Shown here piece after piece: positions 39,479 to 48,278 of a stretch of 64,000 bases of DNA (positions within the stretch are counted from its first letter, which is position 1; every line of letters starts with the position of its first letter). The notes beneath the pieces were generated by a model. The model had not been told where the DNA came from. It ran no database searches and worked only from the letters and a program-made list of their open reading frames with translations. The stretch is from Erwinia aphidicola (GTDB taxonomy: Bacteria > Pseudomonadota > Gammaproteobacteria > Enterobacterales > Enterobacteriaceae). The position numbers and the translations under genes are program-made. The stretch is taken from the NCBI RefSeq assembly GCF_024169515.1, contig NZ_JAMKCQ010000001.1:1116001-1180000 (forward strand). The letters run 5' to 3'.

Positions 39479-40314
39479 TGTTGACGCAACCGGTTATCGA
39501 CTGTCATCACCACGTGTTTGATCCGGCGAATTTTCCCTGGGCGCCCGAGAGCGCCTATAACCCTGACGGCCACGAGCTGGCGACGCCGGATTACTACCGC
39601 GCGGTGATGCAGGCTTACCACATTCGCCACTCGCTGATTGTCGGCCCGACCTCAGGCTACAACACCGACAACCGCTGCCTGCTGGATACCATCAAGCGCG
39701 GCGCGGGGCGTTTTAAGGGGATTGCGGTGGTGCCGCGTGACGTGGACAGCGACACGCTCGCCAGCCTGCAGGCGCAGGGAATTGTCGGCATTGCGCTGAA
39801 CGTGGCGATGCTGGGCACTGAACCCTTTGTCCAGCTGGATGCCCTGATGGGCAGGCTGGCAGAGCTGGATCTCTTCGCCCAGATTCAGGTGCAGAACGAT
39901 CAGCTGCCCGCGCTGATGCCGATGCTGTCGCGCACGCGCACGCGCCTGCTGATTGACCACTCTGGCAGGCCGGACGTCAGCGCCGGGCTGGCGCAGCCCG
40001 CGTTTCAGGCGCTGCTGTCGCTGGCAGGCCAGCAGCGGACCAGCGTGAAGCTCTCCGGGCTGGCGAAGTTTTCCCATCAGCACTATCCCTGGAAAGATGG
40101 CCACCCATACCTGCTGGCGCTGCTGGAGGCGTTTGGCGCGGAGAACTGCATGTGGGGCTCTGACTGGCCGTTTCTGCGTGCAGGAGAGCGGATGGATATG
40201 GGCACTCAATTGATGCTGATTGAACAGCTGATCCCCGACGAGAAACGCCGCCGCCAGGTGCTGTGGCACACGCCAAAGCGGCTGTTTGGCTTTACTGAAT
40301 CACAGGAGTCATGA
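39478..40314 (+). CDS. Metal-dependent amidohydrolase, possible pyrone/lactone hydrolase
   Basis: The 278-residue protein is a COG3618-type TIM-barrel amidohydrolase. It has the metal site DCHHHVFDP near residue 8, LIDHSGRPD near 160 and GSDWPFL near 226. LigI, the 2-pyrone-4,6-dicarboxylate lactonase of the protocatechuate 4,5-pathway, belongs to this family and its substrate can arise from gallate cleavage, so that role is plausible here. It is inferred from context; other lactones are equally possible by sequence. Both ends overlap neighbours by one base or so, which shows strict co-translation. Confidence 0.75.
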   Translation: MLTQPVIDCHHHVFDPANFPWAPESAYNPDGHELATPDYYRAVMQAYHIRHSLIVGPTSGYNTDNRCLLDTIKRGAGRFKGIAVVPRDVDSDTLASLQAQGIVGIALNVAMLGTEPFVQLDALMGRLAELDLFAQIQVQNDQLPALMPMLSRTRTRLLIDHSGRPDVSAGLAQPAFQALLSLAGQQRTSVKLSGLAKFSHQHYPWKDGHPYLLALLEAFGAENCMWGSDWPFLRAGERMDMGTQLMLIEQLIPDEKRRRQVLWHTPKRLFGFTESQES

Positions 40315-40757
40315 TGAGAACTATCTATGTACTGAACGGCCCTAACCTCAACCTGCTGGGCACCCGCGAACCGGAAACCTACGGCTCTGATACCCTCGCC
40401 AGCGTTGAAGCGCTGTGTCGCGCCAGCGCCCGGGAGCTGGACGTGGCGATTGAGTTTCGCCAGACCAACCACGAAGGCGAGATGATTGAGTGGATCCAGC
40501 AGGCGCGCCTGCACGCGCAGGCGCTGGTGATCAATCCCGCGGCGTGGACGCACACCTCGGTGGCGATTCGCGATGCGGTCACCGCCGTCGCGCTGCCGCT
40601 GTGGGAGGTGCATATCACCAACGTGCACAAGCGTGAGCCATTCCGTCATCATTCGTATCTGTCAGACGTGGCGCAGGGCGTGATCTGCGGTTACGGCATT
40701 CGCGGCTACCGCTATGCGTTGATGGAAGCGGCGCGGGCAATCGGGATGCAGAGCTGA
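40314..40757 (+). CDS. aroQ: Type II 3-dehydroquinate dehydratase
   Basis: Converts 3-dehydroquinate to 3-dehydroshikimate. The 147 residues carry the type II features: NGPNLNLLG, the lid Arg and Tyr in GTREPETYG (catalytic Tyr near residue 22) and the catalytic His in HITNVHKR near residue 98. The usual NPGAYTHTS appears as [12 protein letters not shown] at 40314 is preferred over the ATG three bases earlier because AGGAG is then 5 nt away. As the last gene of a degradative-looking operon it is probably a catabolic isozyme rather than the housekeeping enzyme. Confidence 0.88.
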   Translation: MRTIYVLNGPNLNLLGTREPETYGSDTLASVEALCRASARELDVAIEFRQTNHEGEMIEWIQQARLHAQALVINPAAWTHTSVAIRDAVTAVALPLWEVHITNVHKREPFRHHSYLSDVAQGVICGYGIRGYRYALMEAARAIGMQS

Positions 40758-40758
40758 C

Positions 40759-40776
40759 GCCAGGGTGAAACCTGGC
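40759..40776. terminator. Hairpin between aroQ and epmA
   Basis: GCCAGG and CCTGGC pair around a 6-nt loop between the convergent stops; short, without a long T run. Confidence 0.5.
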
Positions 40777-41754
40777 TTAGCAACGATCGACGGTAAAGGC
40801 GATCACATCGCTCAGCTTTTCCGCCTTCAGCGCCAGCATCACAATACGATCGACGCCCAGCGCCACGCCGGAACAATCCGGCATACCGTGCGCCAGGGCG
40901 TCCAGCAGGTTGGTATCAATCGGCTGCTGCGGTAGCCCGGCTTTGGCGCGCTTGCGGTTATCCTGCTCAAAGCGCAGCCGCTGCTCGCGGCTGTCGGTCA
41001 GTTCACGGAAGCCGTTCGCCAGCTCGATGCCCTTGAAGTAGACCTCAAAACGCTCCGCCACGCGGTGATCTTCGGTGCTGATCTCCGCCAGCGCCGCCTG
41101 GGTCGCCGGGAAGTGGTAAACAAAGGCGGGTTTCTCTTTGCCAATCTCCGGCTCCACGCCGAGCATAAACAGCAGCTGCAGCAGGGTATCGCGATCTTCC
41201 TCGCGGTTGGCCAGATCGCCCGCGCCGAGCTTCTCCGCCACTTCGCGCAGCTGCGCTTTATCCGCCGACAGCGGGTCAATCTCCAGATGGCGGATAAACG
41301 CCTGCTGGTAAGAGAGGGTTTCCGCCGGGGCGCACTCCAGCACCTGCTGCATCAGGTCATCGACCTCATTCATCAGGCGATACATATCGTAGTGCGGACG
41401 ATACCACTCCAGCATGGTGAATTCCGGGTTGTGGTGACGGCCCATCTCTTCATTGCGGAAGCTGCGGCACAGCTGATAAATCGGGCCGCTTCCGGCCGCC
41501 AGCAGGCGCTTCATATGGTACTCCGGGCTGGTCATCAGATAGAGATCCACCCCTGCCGCCGCCCCCGGACCGACAAAGCGCGTCTGGAACGGGAACAGGT
41601 GGACATCGGTCACCGTCGCCTGGCTCATCGCCGGGGTTTCCACTTCCAGAACGCCACGATCGGCAAAGAAACGCCGGATTTCAGCCATAATTGCCGCACG
41701 TTTTAATAAGTTTGCGATGGGTGCGCTTGGCTGCCAGCTGGACGTTTCGCTCAT
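40777..41754 (-). CDS. epmA: Elongation factor P--(R)-beta-lysine ligase EpmA
   Basis: Class II LysRS paralogue that attaches (R)-beta-lysine to Lys34 of EF-P. The 325 residues contain only the catalytic core: motif 2 in [20 protein letters not shown] near residue 100 (split, FRNEE then [10 protein letters not shown]) and motif 3 in [10 protein letters not shown] near residue 305, with no anticodon-binding domain, which distinguishes EpmA from LysS. It is divergent from frdA, the E. coli arrangement. Efp and EpmB lie 5-6 kb away in the same window. Confidence 0.96.
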   Translation of the reverse strand: MSETSSWQPSAPIANLLKRAAIMAEIRRFFADRGVLEVETPAMSQATVTDVHLFPFQTRFVGPGAAAGVDLYLMTSPEYHMKRLLAAGSGPIYQLCRSFRNEEMGRHHNPEFTMLEWYRPHYDMYRLMNEVDDLMQQVLECAPAETLSYQQAFIRHLEIDPLSADKAQLREVAEKLGAGDLANREEDRDTLLQLLFMLGVEPEIGKEKPAFVYHFPATQAALAEISTEDHRVAERFEVYFKGIELANGFRELTDSREQRLRFEQDNRKRAKAGLPQQPIDTNLLDALAHGMPDCSGVALGVDRIVMLALKAEKLSDVIAFTVDRC

Positions 41755-41888
41755 GTTGCTACCTCTAAGTCAGTCAGGGGGAGGAAGTCTACCTGTCGCC
41801 GCAGCAACACACAATTCACCAGGAAATAAAACCCTCATCTCCCTTTATGGCACCTGCGCTGACTTTTTGCCAGCAACCCACCCAAATG

Positions 41889-41930
41889 CCCGAACACATC
41901 AACTTAGCGCATTTTTAACCCACCTATACT
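41889..41930 (+). promoter_or_regulatory. frdA promoter with FNR-like half-site
   Basis: TATACT (41925-41930) is a good -10. ATCAA at 41898-41902 is the right half of an FNR site whose centre (about 41895.5) would be 41.5 bp before a start near 41937, the class II activator position; the left half is poor. frdABCD is FNR-activated in E. coli. Confidence 0.4.
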
Positions 41931-42006
41931 GGGCGACGACTGGCGGGCAATGCCTGCCGCTATCTCTCTGGTAAGCCTGAAAAACATCAATAATGGGGAG
42001 TAAACC

Positions 42007-43797
42007 GTGCAGACCCTGAATACCGATCTGGTGATTGTCGGCGCTGGTGGAGCGGGACTGCGGGCGGCAATCGCCGCCGCAGAAGCCAACCCGAAACTGA
42101 AGATTACGCTGATTTCCAAAGTCTATCCGATGCGCAGCCACACGGTTGCCGCCGAGGGCGGGGCTGCCGCCGTGACCCAGCAGCAGGACAGCTTCGATTC
42201 CCACTTTCACGACACCGTAGCGGGCGGCGACTGGCTGTGCGAGCAGCCGGTGGTCGACTACTTTGTTGAACACTGTCCGCAGGAGATGGCGCAGCTGGAG
42301 CTTTGGGGCTGCCCGTGGAGCCGCAAAGAAGATGGTTCGATCAACGTGCGCCGCTTCGGCGGGATGAAGATCGAACGCACCTGGTTTGCCGCTGATAAAA
42401 CCGGCTTCCATATGCTGCATACCCTGTTTCAGACCTCGCTGAAATATCCGCAGATCCAGCGCCTGGATGAGCATTTCGTTCTCGACCTGCTGGTGGATGA
42501 CGGCGTGACGCACGGTCTGGTGGCGATGAATATGATGGAGGGCACGCTGCTGGAAGTGCGCGGCCGGTCGGTGATCCTCGCCACCGGCGGGGCGGGCCGC
42601 GTCTACCGCTACAACACCAACGGCGGCATCGTCACCGGGGACGGCATGGCTATGGCATTCCGCCACGGCGTGCCGCTGCGCGATATGGAGTTTGTGCAGT
42701 ATCACCCAACCGGCCTGCCGGGTTCCGGCATCCTGATGACCGAAGGCTGTCGCGGTGAGGGCGGTATTCTGGTCAATAAAGAGGGCTACCGCTACCTGCA
42801 GGATTACGGCATGGGGCCGGAAACGCCGCTCGGCGAACCGAGAAACAAATATATGGAGCTCGGCCCGCGCGATAAGGTTTCACAGGCTTTCTGGCACGAG
42901 TGGCGTGCTGGCCGCACCATTTCCACGCCGCGCGGCGATGTGGTGTATCTCGACCTGCGCCACCTCGGGGAGAAAAAGCTGCGCGAGCGGCTGCCGTTTA
43001 TCTGCGAGCTGAGCAAAGCCTATGTCGGCGTCGATCCCATCGTCGCGCCGATCCCGGTGCGCCCGACCGCACACTACACCATGGGCGGCATTGAGACGAA
43101 TGCGCAGTGCGAAACGCCCGTTCAGGGGCTGTACGCCGTCGGTGAATGCTCGTCCGTCGGGTTACACGGTGCCAATCGACTGGGTTCTAATTCGCTGGCC
43201 GAGCTGGTGGTGTTTGGCCGCCTGGCCGGTGAGCAGGCCGCACAGCGCGCTTCGCAACCGCATAAAGCGCAGGATGCCGCGCTGAGCGCCCAGAGCAGCG
43301 ACATCAAAAAGCGGCTTTACGGGCGGGTTAATCCGCAGGGTGGCGAGAACCTGGCGCAGCTGCGCGATGAGATGGGCATGGCGATGGAAGAGGGCTGCGG
43401 TATCTACCGCACCACCGAGCTGATGCAGAAGACTATCGACAAGCTGGCCGAGCTGAAAGAGCGCTTTAACAACGTGCGCGTCACCGATAGCTCCAGCGTG
43501 TTTAACACTGAGCTGCTCTACACCGTCGAGCTGGGGCACGGTCTGGACGTGGCCGAATGCATGGCGCACTCGGCTATTGGGCGCAGAGAGTCGAGAGGTG
43601 CGCACCAGCGGCTGGATGAAGGCTGCACCACCCGCGATGACGAACACTTTCTGTGCCACACCCTGACCACATTCAACGCCCAGGGGGCGCCAACGGTGAG
43701 CTATCAGCCGGTCGCCATCACCCGCCTGCCGCCTGCCGCCCGCGTTTACGGTGCGGCGTCTGAGGAGAAAGCCACCAAGGAGCCCGCCCATGAGTGA
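42007..43797 (+). CDS. frdA: Fumarate reductase flavoprotein subunit
   Basis: Catalytic subunit of menaquinol:fumarate reductase, the terminal enzyme of anaerobic fumarate respiration. The 596 residues have the FAD-binding GAGGAGLR near residue 13, the covalent FAD attachment His45 in [11 protein letters not shown], and the active-site Arg in the capping domain. The stop overlaps the frdB start region by 8 bp. Operon frdABCD; see the promoter entry for likely FNR control. Confidence 0.97.
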   Translation: MQTLNTDLVIVGAGGAGLRAAIAAAEANPKLKITLISKVYPMRSHTVAAEGGAAAVTQQQDSFDSHFHDTVAGGDWLCEQPVVDYFVEHCPQEMAQLELWGCPWSRKEDGSINVRRFGGMKIERTWFAADKTGFHMLHTLFQTSLKYPQIQRLDEHFVLDLLVDDGVTHGLVAMNMMEGTLLEVRGRSVILATGGAGRVYRYNTNGGIVTGDGMAMAFRHGVPLRDMEFVQYHPTGLPGSGILMTEGCRGEGGILVNKEGYRYLQDYGMGPETPLGEPRNKYMELGPRDKVSQAFWHEWRAGRTISTPRGDVVYLDLRHLGEKKLRERLPFICELSKAYVGVDPIVAPIPVRPTAHYTMGGIETNAQCETPVQGLYAVGECSSVGLHGANRLGSNSLAELVVFGRLAGEQAAQRASQPHKAQDAALSAQSSDIKKRLYGRVNPQGGENLAQLRDEMGMAMEEGCGIYRTTELMQKTIDKLAELKERFNNVRVTDSSSVFNTELLYTVELGHGLDVAECMAHSAIGRRESRGAHQRLDEGCTTRDDEHFLCHTLTTFNAQGAPTVSYQPVAITRLPPAARVYGAASEEKATKEPAHE

Positions 43798-44524
43798 CAT
43801 CAGGCAGCGTGAAATTGAAATTCTGCGCTACAACCCGGAAACCGACCGCCTGCCGCGCCACGAGTTCTTTACCGTGCCGTGGGATGAGCAAACCTCGCTG
43901 CTCGATGCGCTCGGCTTTATCAAAGATAACCTCGCCTTTGACCTTTCGTACCGCTGGTCATGCCGCATGGCGATCTGCGGCTCCTGCGGCATGATGGTCA
44001 ACGGCGTGCCGAAGCTGGCCTGTAAAACCTTCCTGCGTGATTATCCTCATGGCATCAAGGTTGAGCCGCTGGCGAACTTCCCGATCGAGCGTGACCTGGT
44101 GGTCGATATGACCCACTTTATCGAGAGCCTGGAAGCGATCAAACCCTGGATCATCGGCAATACGCGCAGCGCCAGTGAAGGCCCGGGTCTGCAGACGCCG
44201 GGGCAGATGGCGAAATACCACCAGTTCTCCGGCTGCATCAACTGCGGCCTGTGCTACGCCGCCTGCCCGCAGTTTGGTCTTAACCCGGAATTTATTGGCC
44301 CGGCGGCCATCACCCTCGCCCACCGCTATAACCTTGACAGCCGCGACCGGGGCAAGGCAGAGCGCATGCCGCAGCTCAACGGCGCCAACGGCGTGTGGAG
44401 CTGTACGTTTGTCGGCTTCTGTTCGCAGGTGTGCCCGAAACACGTCGACCCGGCCGCCGCCATCCAGCAGGGCAAAATTGAAAGCAGTAAAGATTTCCTG
44501 ATTGCCATGCTGAAACCCCATTAA
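43790..44524 (+). CDS. frdB: Fumarate reductase iron-sulfur subunit
   Basis: Carries electrons from quinol to FrdA through [2Fe-2S], [4Fe-4S] and [3Fe-4S] clusters. The cysteine sets are all visible: [10 protein letters not shown] with a later Cys (near residues 57-77), [12 protein letters not shown] near 149, and [11 protein letters not shown] near 204. Start ATG at 43790 inside the end of frdA gives 244 residues, the E. coli length; an upstream in-frame start would add 13 unlikely residues. Confidence 0.97.
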   Translation: MSDIRQREIEILRYNPETDRLPRHEFFTVPWDEQTSLLDALGFIKDNLAFDLSYRWSCRMAICGSCGMMVNGVPKLACKTFLRDYPHGIKVEPLANFPIERDLVVDMTHFIESLEAIKPWIIGNTRSASEGPGLQTPGQMAKYHQFSGCINCGLCYAACPQFGLNPEFIGPAAITLAHRYNLDSRDRGKAERMPQLNGANGVWSCTFVGFCSQVCPKHVDPAAAIQQGKIESSKDFLIAMLKPH

Positions 44525-44534
44525 GGAGGCTGTG

Positions 44535-44930
44535 ATGACCACAAAACGTAACGCTTATGTTCGCCCGATGCGCGGCAGCTGGTGGCAGTCGCTGGCGTTT
44601 TACCGTTTCTATATGCTGCGTGAAGGCACGGCGCTGCCGGCGCTGTGGTTCAGCATTGAGCTGATCGCCGGGCTGTTTGCCCTGAAAAACGGGCCGCAGA
44701 GCTGGGCAGGATTCGTTGATTTCCTCCAGCACCCCATCGTGCTGCTGCTGAACCTCGTCACGCTGGCGGCAGCGCTGCTGCACAGTAAAACCTGGTTCGA
44801 TCTGGCCCCCAAGGCGCAGATTATTATCGTTAAAGGGGAAAAGCTGTCGCCGGAGCCGGTGATCAAAGGGCTGTGGGCAGCATGCATCGTTATCACTGCC
44901 GTGGTGCTGGCCGTGGCGCTAAACGCCTGA
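44535..44930 (+). CDS. frdC: Fumarate reductase membrane anchor subunit C
   Basis: One of two membrane anchors that bind menaquinol. The 131-residue protein has the conserved N-terminus [11 protein letters not shown] and three helices (about residues 28-50, 65-85, 105-128). AAGGAGG precedes ATG at 44535. It lies 10 bp after frdB and 9 bp before frdD. Confidence 0.96.
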   Translation: MTTKRNAYVRPMRGSWWQSLAFYRFYMLREGTALPALWFSIELIAGLFALKNGPQSWAGFVDFLQHPIVLLLNLVTLAAALLHSKTWFDLAPKAQIIIVKGEKLSPEPVIKGLWAACIVITAVVLAVALNA

Positions 44931-44939
44931 GGAGAGAAG

Positions 44940-45296
44940 ATGAAAACGCAACCGCAACGTTCGGATGAACCGATTTTCTGGGGGCTGTTTGGTGCTGGGG
45001 GGATGTGGGCCGCGCTGGTCAGCCCGGTAATGGTGCTGCTGGTCGGCCTGCTGCTGCCGCTGGGCTGGGCTTCAGCCGATGCATTCAGCTATCAGCGCAT
45101 TCTCGGCTTCGCGCAGTCGCCCGGCGGCAGGCTGCTGCTGCTGCTGGTGATTGTGCTGCCGCTGTGGTGCAGCCTGCATCGCCTGCACCACAGCCTTCAC
45201 GACCTGAAAGTGCACATCCCGCGCAGCAAACTGCTGTGCTACGGCATGGCCGCCGTGCTGAGCGCAATCGCGGTGATTGGGGTGATTGCCGTGTAG
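44940..45296 (+). CDS. frdD: Fumarate reductase membrane anchor subunit D
   Basis: Second anchor of fumarate reductase; 118 residues with three helices, the conserved [19 protein letters not shown] split near residue 8-26 and [13 protein letters not shown] near residue 80. GGAGAG precedes ATG. It ends the operon; the usual E. coli neighbour ampC is missing and a large inverted-repeat element occupies the gap before blc. Confidence 0.95.
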   Translation: MKTQPQRSDEPIFWGLFGAGGMWAALVSPVMVLLVGLLLPLGWASADAFSYQRILGFAQSPGGRLLLLLVIVLPLWCSLHRLHHSLHDLKVHIPRSKLLCYGMAAVLSAIAVIGVIAV

Positions 45297-45304
45297 TGGC
45301 GAAG

Positions 45305-45488
45305 CTTCATCGTCGCGGTTTGAAAACTCACAGCGAGCACGATGATAGCGGGGGATGAGCTCAGCCTGAGGTAAGCCGGACGTCACGCGGCAGGGATGCC
45401 GCGTGCCGAGGCCCGCAGGGAGCGTCTTTTGCCGTTCCGGCGTGCTCAGGCTGAGCTCAGACCGGTTAGCCGACCTTTAGCGATGAAG
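45305..45488. mobile_element. MITE-like element with nested inverted repeats
   Basis: Ends CTTCATCG (45305-45312) and CGATGAAG (45481-45488) are inverted. Inside are perfect 15-bp arms TGAGCTCAGCCTGAG (45356-45370) and its complement (45445-45459), CCGGA/TCCGG (45376-45380 and 45436-45440), and a hairpin CACGCGGCA-GGGA-TGCCGCGTG (45384-45405). It has no coding frame of substance. The nested symmetry fits a small nonautonomous element, though no target duplication or second copy was found in this window. Confidence 0.5.
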
Positions 45489-45545
45489 GTCATTTCTGTC
45501 GATACCTCAGGGGCATACCCGGCCACTGCCCGGCAAAATAGAGAC

Positions 45546-45580
45546 TATACTCAGGCCATTCATTATAAAAGGAATGGCCT
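45546..45580 (+). promoter_or_regulatory. blc promoter and start-codon-abutting palindrome
   Basis: CTATACT (45545-45551) is a good sigma-S-like -10. AGGCCATTC (45553-45561) and GAATGGCCT (45572-45580) form a perfect 9-bp palindrome whose right arm touches the blc ATG and includes part of the ribosome site AAAAGGA. If transcription starts about 7 nt after the -10, the left arm is only partly in the RNA, so it may be a DNA operator rather than an RNA hairpin. Confidence 0.5.
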
Positions 45581-46105
45581 ATGTCACTGTGGAAAATGAT
45601 CACCGCCGGCGGCGCCGCGCTACTCTCTGTTGCCTGCACCACCACCCCACCCAAAGGGATCACCCCGATCTCCGGCTTCGACGCCGATCGCTATCTTGGC
45701 AGCTGGTATGAGATCGCCCGCCTTAACCATCCGTTTGAACGTGGGTTAGATCACGTGACGGCAACCTACAGCAAGCGTGATGACGGTGGCCTGAAGGTGG
45801 TTAATCGGGGTTACAACCCTAAGAAGCAGAAGTGGCAGGAGAGCATCGGCAAAGCGTACTTCACCGGATCCCCGCAGCAGGCCGCGCTAAAAGTCTCGTT
45901 CTTCGGGCCGTTCTACGGTGGATATAACGTGATTTCGCTGGATAAGGATTATCAGCACGCGCTGGTATGCGGGCCGAATCGGGAATATCTGTGGATCCTG
46001 TCGCGCACGCCGCAGCTGGCGCCGCAGGTAAAGGAACAGCTGGTATCACAGGCACGTCAGGAAGGGTTCGCCGTGGATAAACTGATCTGGGTGAATCAGC
46101 AATAG
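45581..46105 (+). CDS. blc: Outer-membrane lipocalin Blc
   Basis: Lipoprotein of the lipocalin fold that binds lysophospholipids; induced in stationary phase in E. coli. The 174 residues have a lipobox (SVAC, Cys19) after a short signal sequence, the lipocalin signature RYLGSWYEIARL near residue 42, and the conserved FGPFYGGYNV near 110. The gene is next to ecnB, as in E. coli, but the intervening sugE is absent. A terminator hairpin follows. Confidence 0.94.
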   Translation: MSLWKMITAGGAALLSVACTTTPPKGITPISGFDADRYLGSWYEIARLNHPFERGLDHVTATYSKRDDGGLKVVNRGYNPKKQKWQESIGKAYFTGSPQQAALKVSFFGPFYGGYNVISLDKDYQHALVCGPNREYLWILSRTPQLAPQVKEQLVSQARQEGFAVDKLIWVNQQ

Positions 46106-46109
46106 CAAA

Positions 46110-46129
46110 GCCGGTGCGCAGGCACCGGC
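46110..46129. terminator. Hairpin between blc and ecnB
   Basis: GCCGGTGC and GCACCGGC, 8 bp perfect with a 4-nt loop, between convergent genes. No clear T run. Confidence 0.6.
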
Positions 46130-46141
46130 CCATCATACCGA

Positions 46142-46273
46142 TCAGTTAGTGCTTTTCTGAATAGCTTTACCGCCGGCTTCAACGTCTTCACCCACGCCGC
46201 GCGTGGTGTTACAGGCCGTCAGCACCGAAGAGAGCACCAGAACAGAAAGAACAGCAACAATACTTTTCTTCAT
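46142..46273 (-). CDS. ecnB: Entericidin B-type small lipoprotein
   Basis: A 43-residue frame: signal sequence [17 protein letters not shown], lipobox LTAC (Cys21), then [18 protein letters not shown], the EcnA/EcnB signature. AAAGGAA lies upstream of ATG. In E. coli the ecnAB locus lies beside efp and blc and is sigma-S controlled; EcnB is the bacteriolytic member. Only one entericidin gene is seen here; no separate ecnA antidote was found. Confidence 0.88.
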   Translation of the reverse strand: MKKSIVAVLSVLVLSSVLTACNTTRGVGEDVEAGGKAIQKSTN

Positions 46274-46377
46274 AGCAATTTCCTTTTAATTAGAGATAAG
46301 CACAGCGATATAAGCATAGCCGTAATTTATCTACCTGCATGTTTTGCGGGATAAAAGAAATTGAGGGGAAACGTAAG

Positions 46378-46403
46378 AAGGGCCTGACGATGCCAGGCCC
46401 CTT
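46378..46403. terminator. Terminator-like hairpin after efp
   Basis: On the minus strand GGGCCTGG and CAGGCCC pair around CATCGT, followed by a CTTCTT stretch, 10 bp past the efp stop. Confidence 0.5.
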
Positions 46404-46412
46404 CGATCGGGC

Positions 46413-46979
46413 TTATTTTACGCGGGAAACGTATTCGCCAGAACGGGTATCAACTTTAATCACTTCGCCAATCTGCACAAACAGAGGCACTTTCACTACC
46501 GCACCGGTAGAGAGAGTCGCTGGCTTGCCGCCGGTACCTGCCGTGTCGCCTTTCAGGCCTGGGTCAGTATCGGTGATTTCCAGCTCAACGAAGTTCGGTG
46601 GCAGAACCTGGATAGGTTTGCCGTTCCACAGGGTCACGATGCACTCTGCATTGTCCAGCAGCCATTTAGCCGCATCGCCAACGGTTTTCGCTTCAACAGG
46701 GTGCTGTTCGAAGGTTTCCGGGTGCATAAAGTGGAAGAACTCGCCGTCGTTGTACAGGTAGTTCAGGTTGGTATCTACTACGTCAGCGCCTTCAGCGGAG
46801 TCGGTAGATTTGAAAGTTTTCTCAACGCGGCTTCCGGTCAGCAGACGACGCATTTTTACGCGTGCGAATGCCTGGCCTTTACCCGGCTTAACAAACTCGC
46901 TTGATTCGATGGCATAAGGCTCGCCTTCGAACATGATTTTAAGACCGGGACGGAAATCGTTGCTAGAATAAGTCGCCAT
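46413..46979 (-). CDS. efp: Elongation factor P
   Basis: Rescues ribosomes stalled at polyproline. The 188 residues have three beta-barrel domains; the modified lysine is Lys34 in VKPGKGQA, the KOW-domain loop tip, as in beta-lysylated EF-Ps. ATG follows AGAGGGCC. It is divergent from epmB by 41 bp, so the factor and a modifying enzyme share one short promoter region. Confidence 0.97.
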   Translation of the reverse strand: MATYSSNDFRPGLKIMFEGEPYAIESSEFVKPGKGQAFARVKMRRLLTGSRVEKTFKSTDSAEGADVVDTNLNYLYNDGEFFHFMHPETFEQHPVEAKTVGDAAKWLLDNAECIVTLWNGKPIQVLPPNFVELEITDTDPGLKGDTAGTGGKPATLSTGAVVKVPLFVQIGEVIKVDTRSGEYVSRVK

Positions 46980-47020
46980 GAAGGCCCTCTACAATTTATA
47001 ACTGGTACTTAGCCAAAAAA

Positions 47021-48049
47021 ATGGCACACATTGTAACCCTAAATCCCCCTGTGCGAGAAGATTGGTTGCATCAACTTGCTGATGTAATCACTGATCCGGA
47101 TGAATTACTGCAACTTTTAGCGTTGCAACATCACCCTGAACTGGTTTCAGGCCATGACGCACGGCGTCTTTTCGCCCTGCGCGTCCCGCGCGCCTTTGCG
47201 GCACGTATGCGCAAAGGCGATCCGCAGGATCCGCTGCTGCTGCAGGTGATCACCTCAAAGCAGGAGTTTGTCGATGCACCGGGCTACAGTACCGATCCGC
47301 TCGATGAGCAGAGCAGCGTGGTGCCGGGTCTGTTACATAAATATCGTAATCGTGCGCTGTTGCTGGTCAAAGGCGGCTGCGCCGTCAATTGCCGTTACTG
47401 CTTCCGCCGCCATTTTCCTTACTCGGACAACCAGGGCAACAAACGCAACTGGCAGCAGGCCCTGGAGTATATCCGACAACAGCCAGAACTGGATGAGATT
47501 ATTTTCTCCGGCGGCGATCCGCTGATGGCGAAGGATCATGAACTGAACTGGCTGATCGGCGAACTGGAGCAGATCCCGCATCTGAAGCGCCTGCGCATTC
47601 ACAGCCGCCTGCCGGTGGTGATCCCGAAACGCATCACCGAAGCGCTGTGCCAGCGGCTGGCGCAGTCGCGTCTGCAAACGCTGATGGTCACGCACATTAA
47701 CCACGCGCAGGAGATTGACGACGATCTGCGCCACGGCATGCGCATGCTGAAACGTGCCGGGGTAACGCTGCTCAATCAGAGCGTGCTGCTGCGCGGCGTT
47801 AACGATAATGCCCCCGCCCTTGCGCAGCTGAGCAATGCGCTGTTTGACGCCGGGATCCTGCCTTATTACCTGCACGTGCTGGATAAAGTGCAGGGTGCCG
47901 CGCACTTTTATGTCTCCGACGATGAAGCACGCGCCATCATGCGCCAGCTGCTGAGCATGGTGTCAGGCTATATGGTGCCGAAGCTGGCGCGCGAGATTGG
48001 CGGTGAGCCGAGCAAAACGCCGCTCGATTTGCAGCTGCGTCAGGAGTGA
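47021..48049 (+). CDS. epmB: EF-P lysine 2,3-aminomutase EpmB
   Basis: Radical-SAM, PLP enzyme turning (S)-alpha-lysine into (R)-beta-lysine for EpmA. The 342 residues carry the cluster motif CAVNCRYC near residue 120 and the PLP lysine toward the C-terminus (PKLAREIGGEPSKTPLD). Divergent from efp across 41 bp. With efp and epmA present, the lysylation pathway is complete except EpmC, which is not in the window. Confidence 0.96.
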   Translation: MAHIVTLNPPVREDWLHQLADVITDPDELLQLLALQHHPELVSGHDARRLFALRVPRAFAARMRKGDPQDPLLLQVITSKQEFVDAPGYSTDPLDEQSSVVPGLLHKYRNRALLLVKGGCAVNCRYCFRRHFPYSDNQGNKRNWQQALEYIRQQPELDEIIFSGGDPLMAKDHELNWLIGELEQIPHLKRLRIHSRLPVVIPKRITEALCQRLAQSRLQTLMVTHINHAQEIDDDLRHGMRMLKRAGVTLLNQSVLLRGVNDNAPALAQLSNALFDAGILPYYLHVLDKVQGAAHFYVSDDEARAIMRQLLSMVSGYMVPKLAREIGGEPSKTPLDLQLRQE

Positions 48050-48278
48050 TTGACCGGGGGGAGCAGATACTCAGGTAGCTGATATTAGAACCACCGCAGT
48101 GCCGGCATAGTGCGCCCCCCGCTATGCCATTTATCACTGTTACTCAGGTGGTCAGCCCGGGCCGATGCCTGGCCCGCAGGTGACAAAACCTGATTTTTCC
48201 CTTCCCCTGTCAGAACATTTCCTTATACTGCCCCTCGCAAACTCTCAGACACACCGATAACAATAGCGATTTAATATT
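48050..48278. other. epmB-sstT intergenic region with repeats
   Basis: No gene in 229 bp. TACTCAGGT occurs at 48068-48076 and 48141-48149; GGCATAG/CTATGCC (48104-48110, 48122-48128) form a hairpin between them, and CGGGCC/GGCCCG (48158-48163, 48171-48176) another after. The second may end epmB transcripts. Confidence 0.45.

Noticed and set aside
41977..41990. FNR site CTGAAAAACATCAA just before frdA
   Set aside because: Only 16 bp from the start codon, and so in the leader; the copy at 41889-41902 fits the -10 better.
45396..45599. 67-codon frame between frdD and blc
   Set aside because: It runs through the inverted-repeat element and into blc, has no ribosome site, and reflects GC-rich palindromes.
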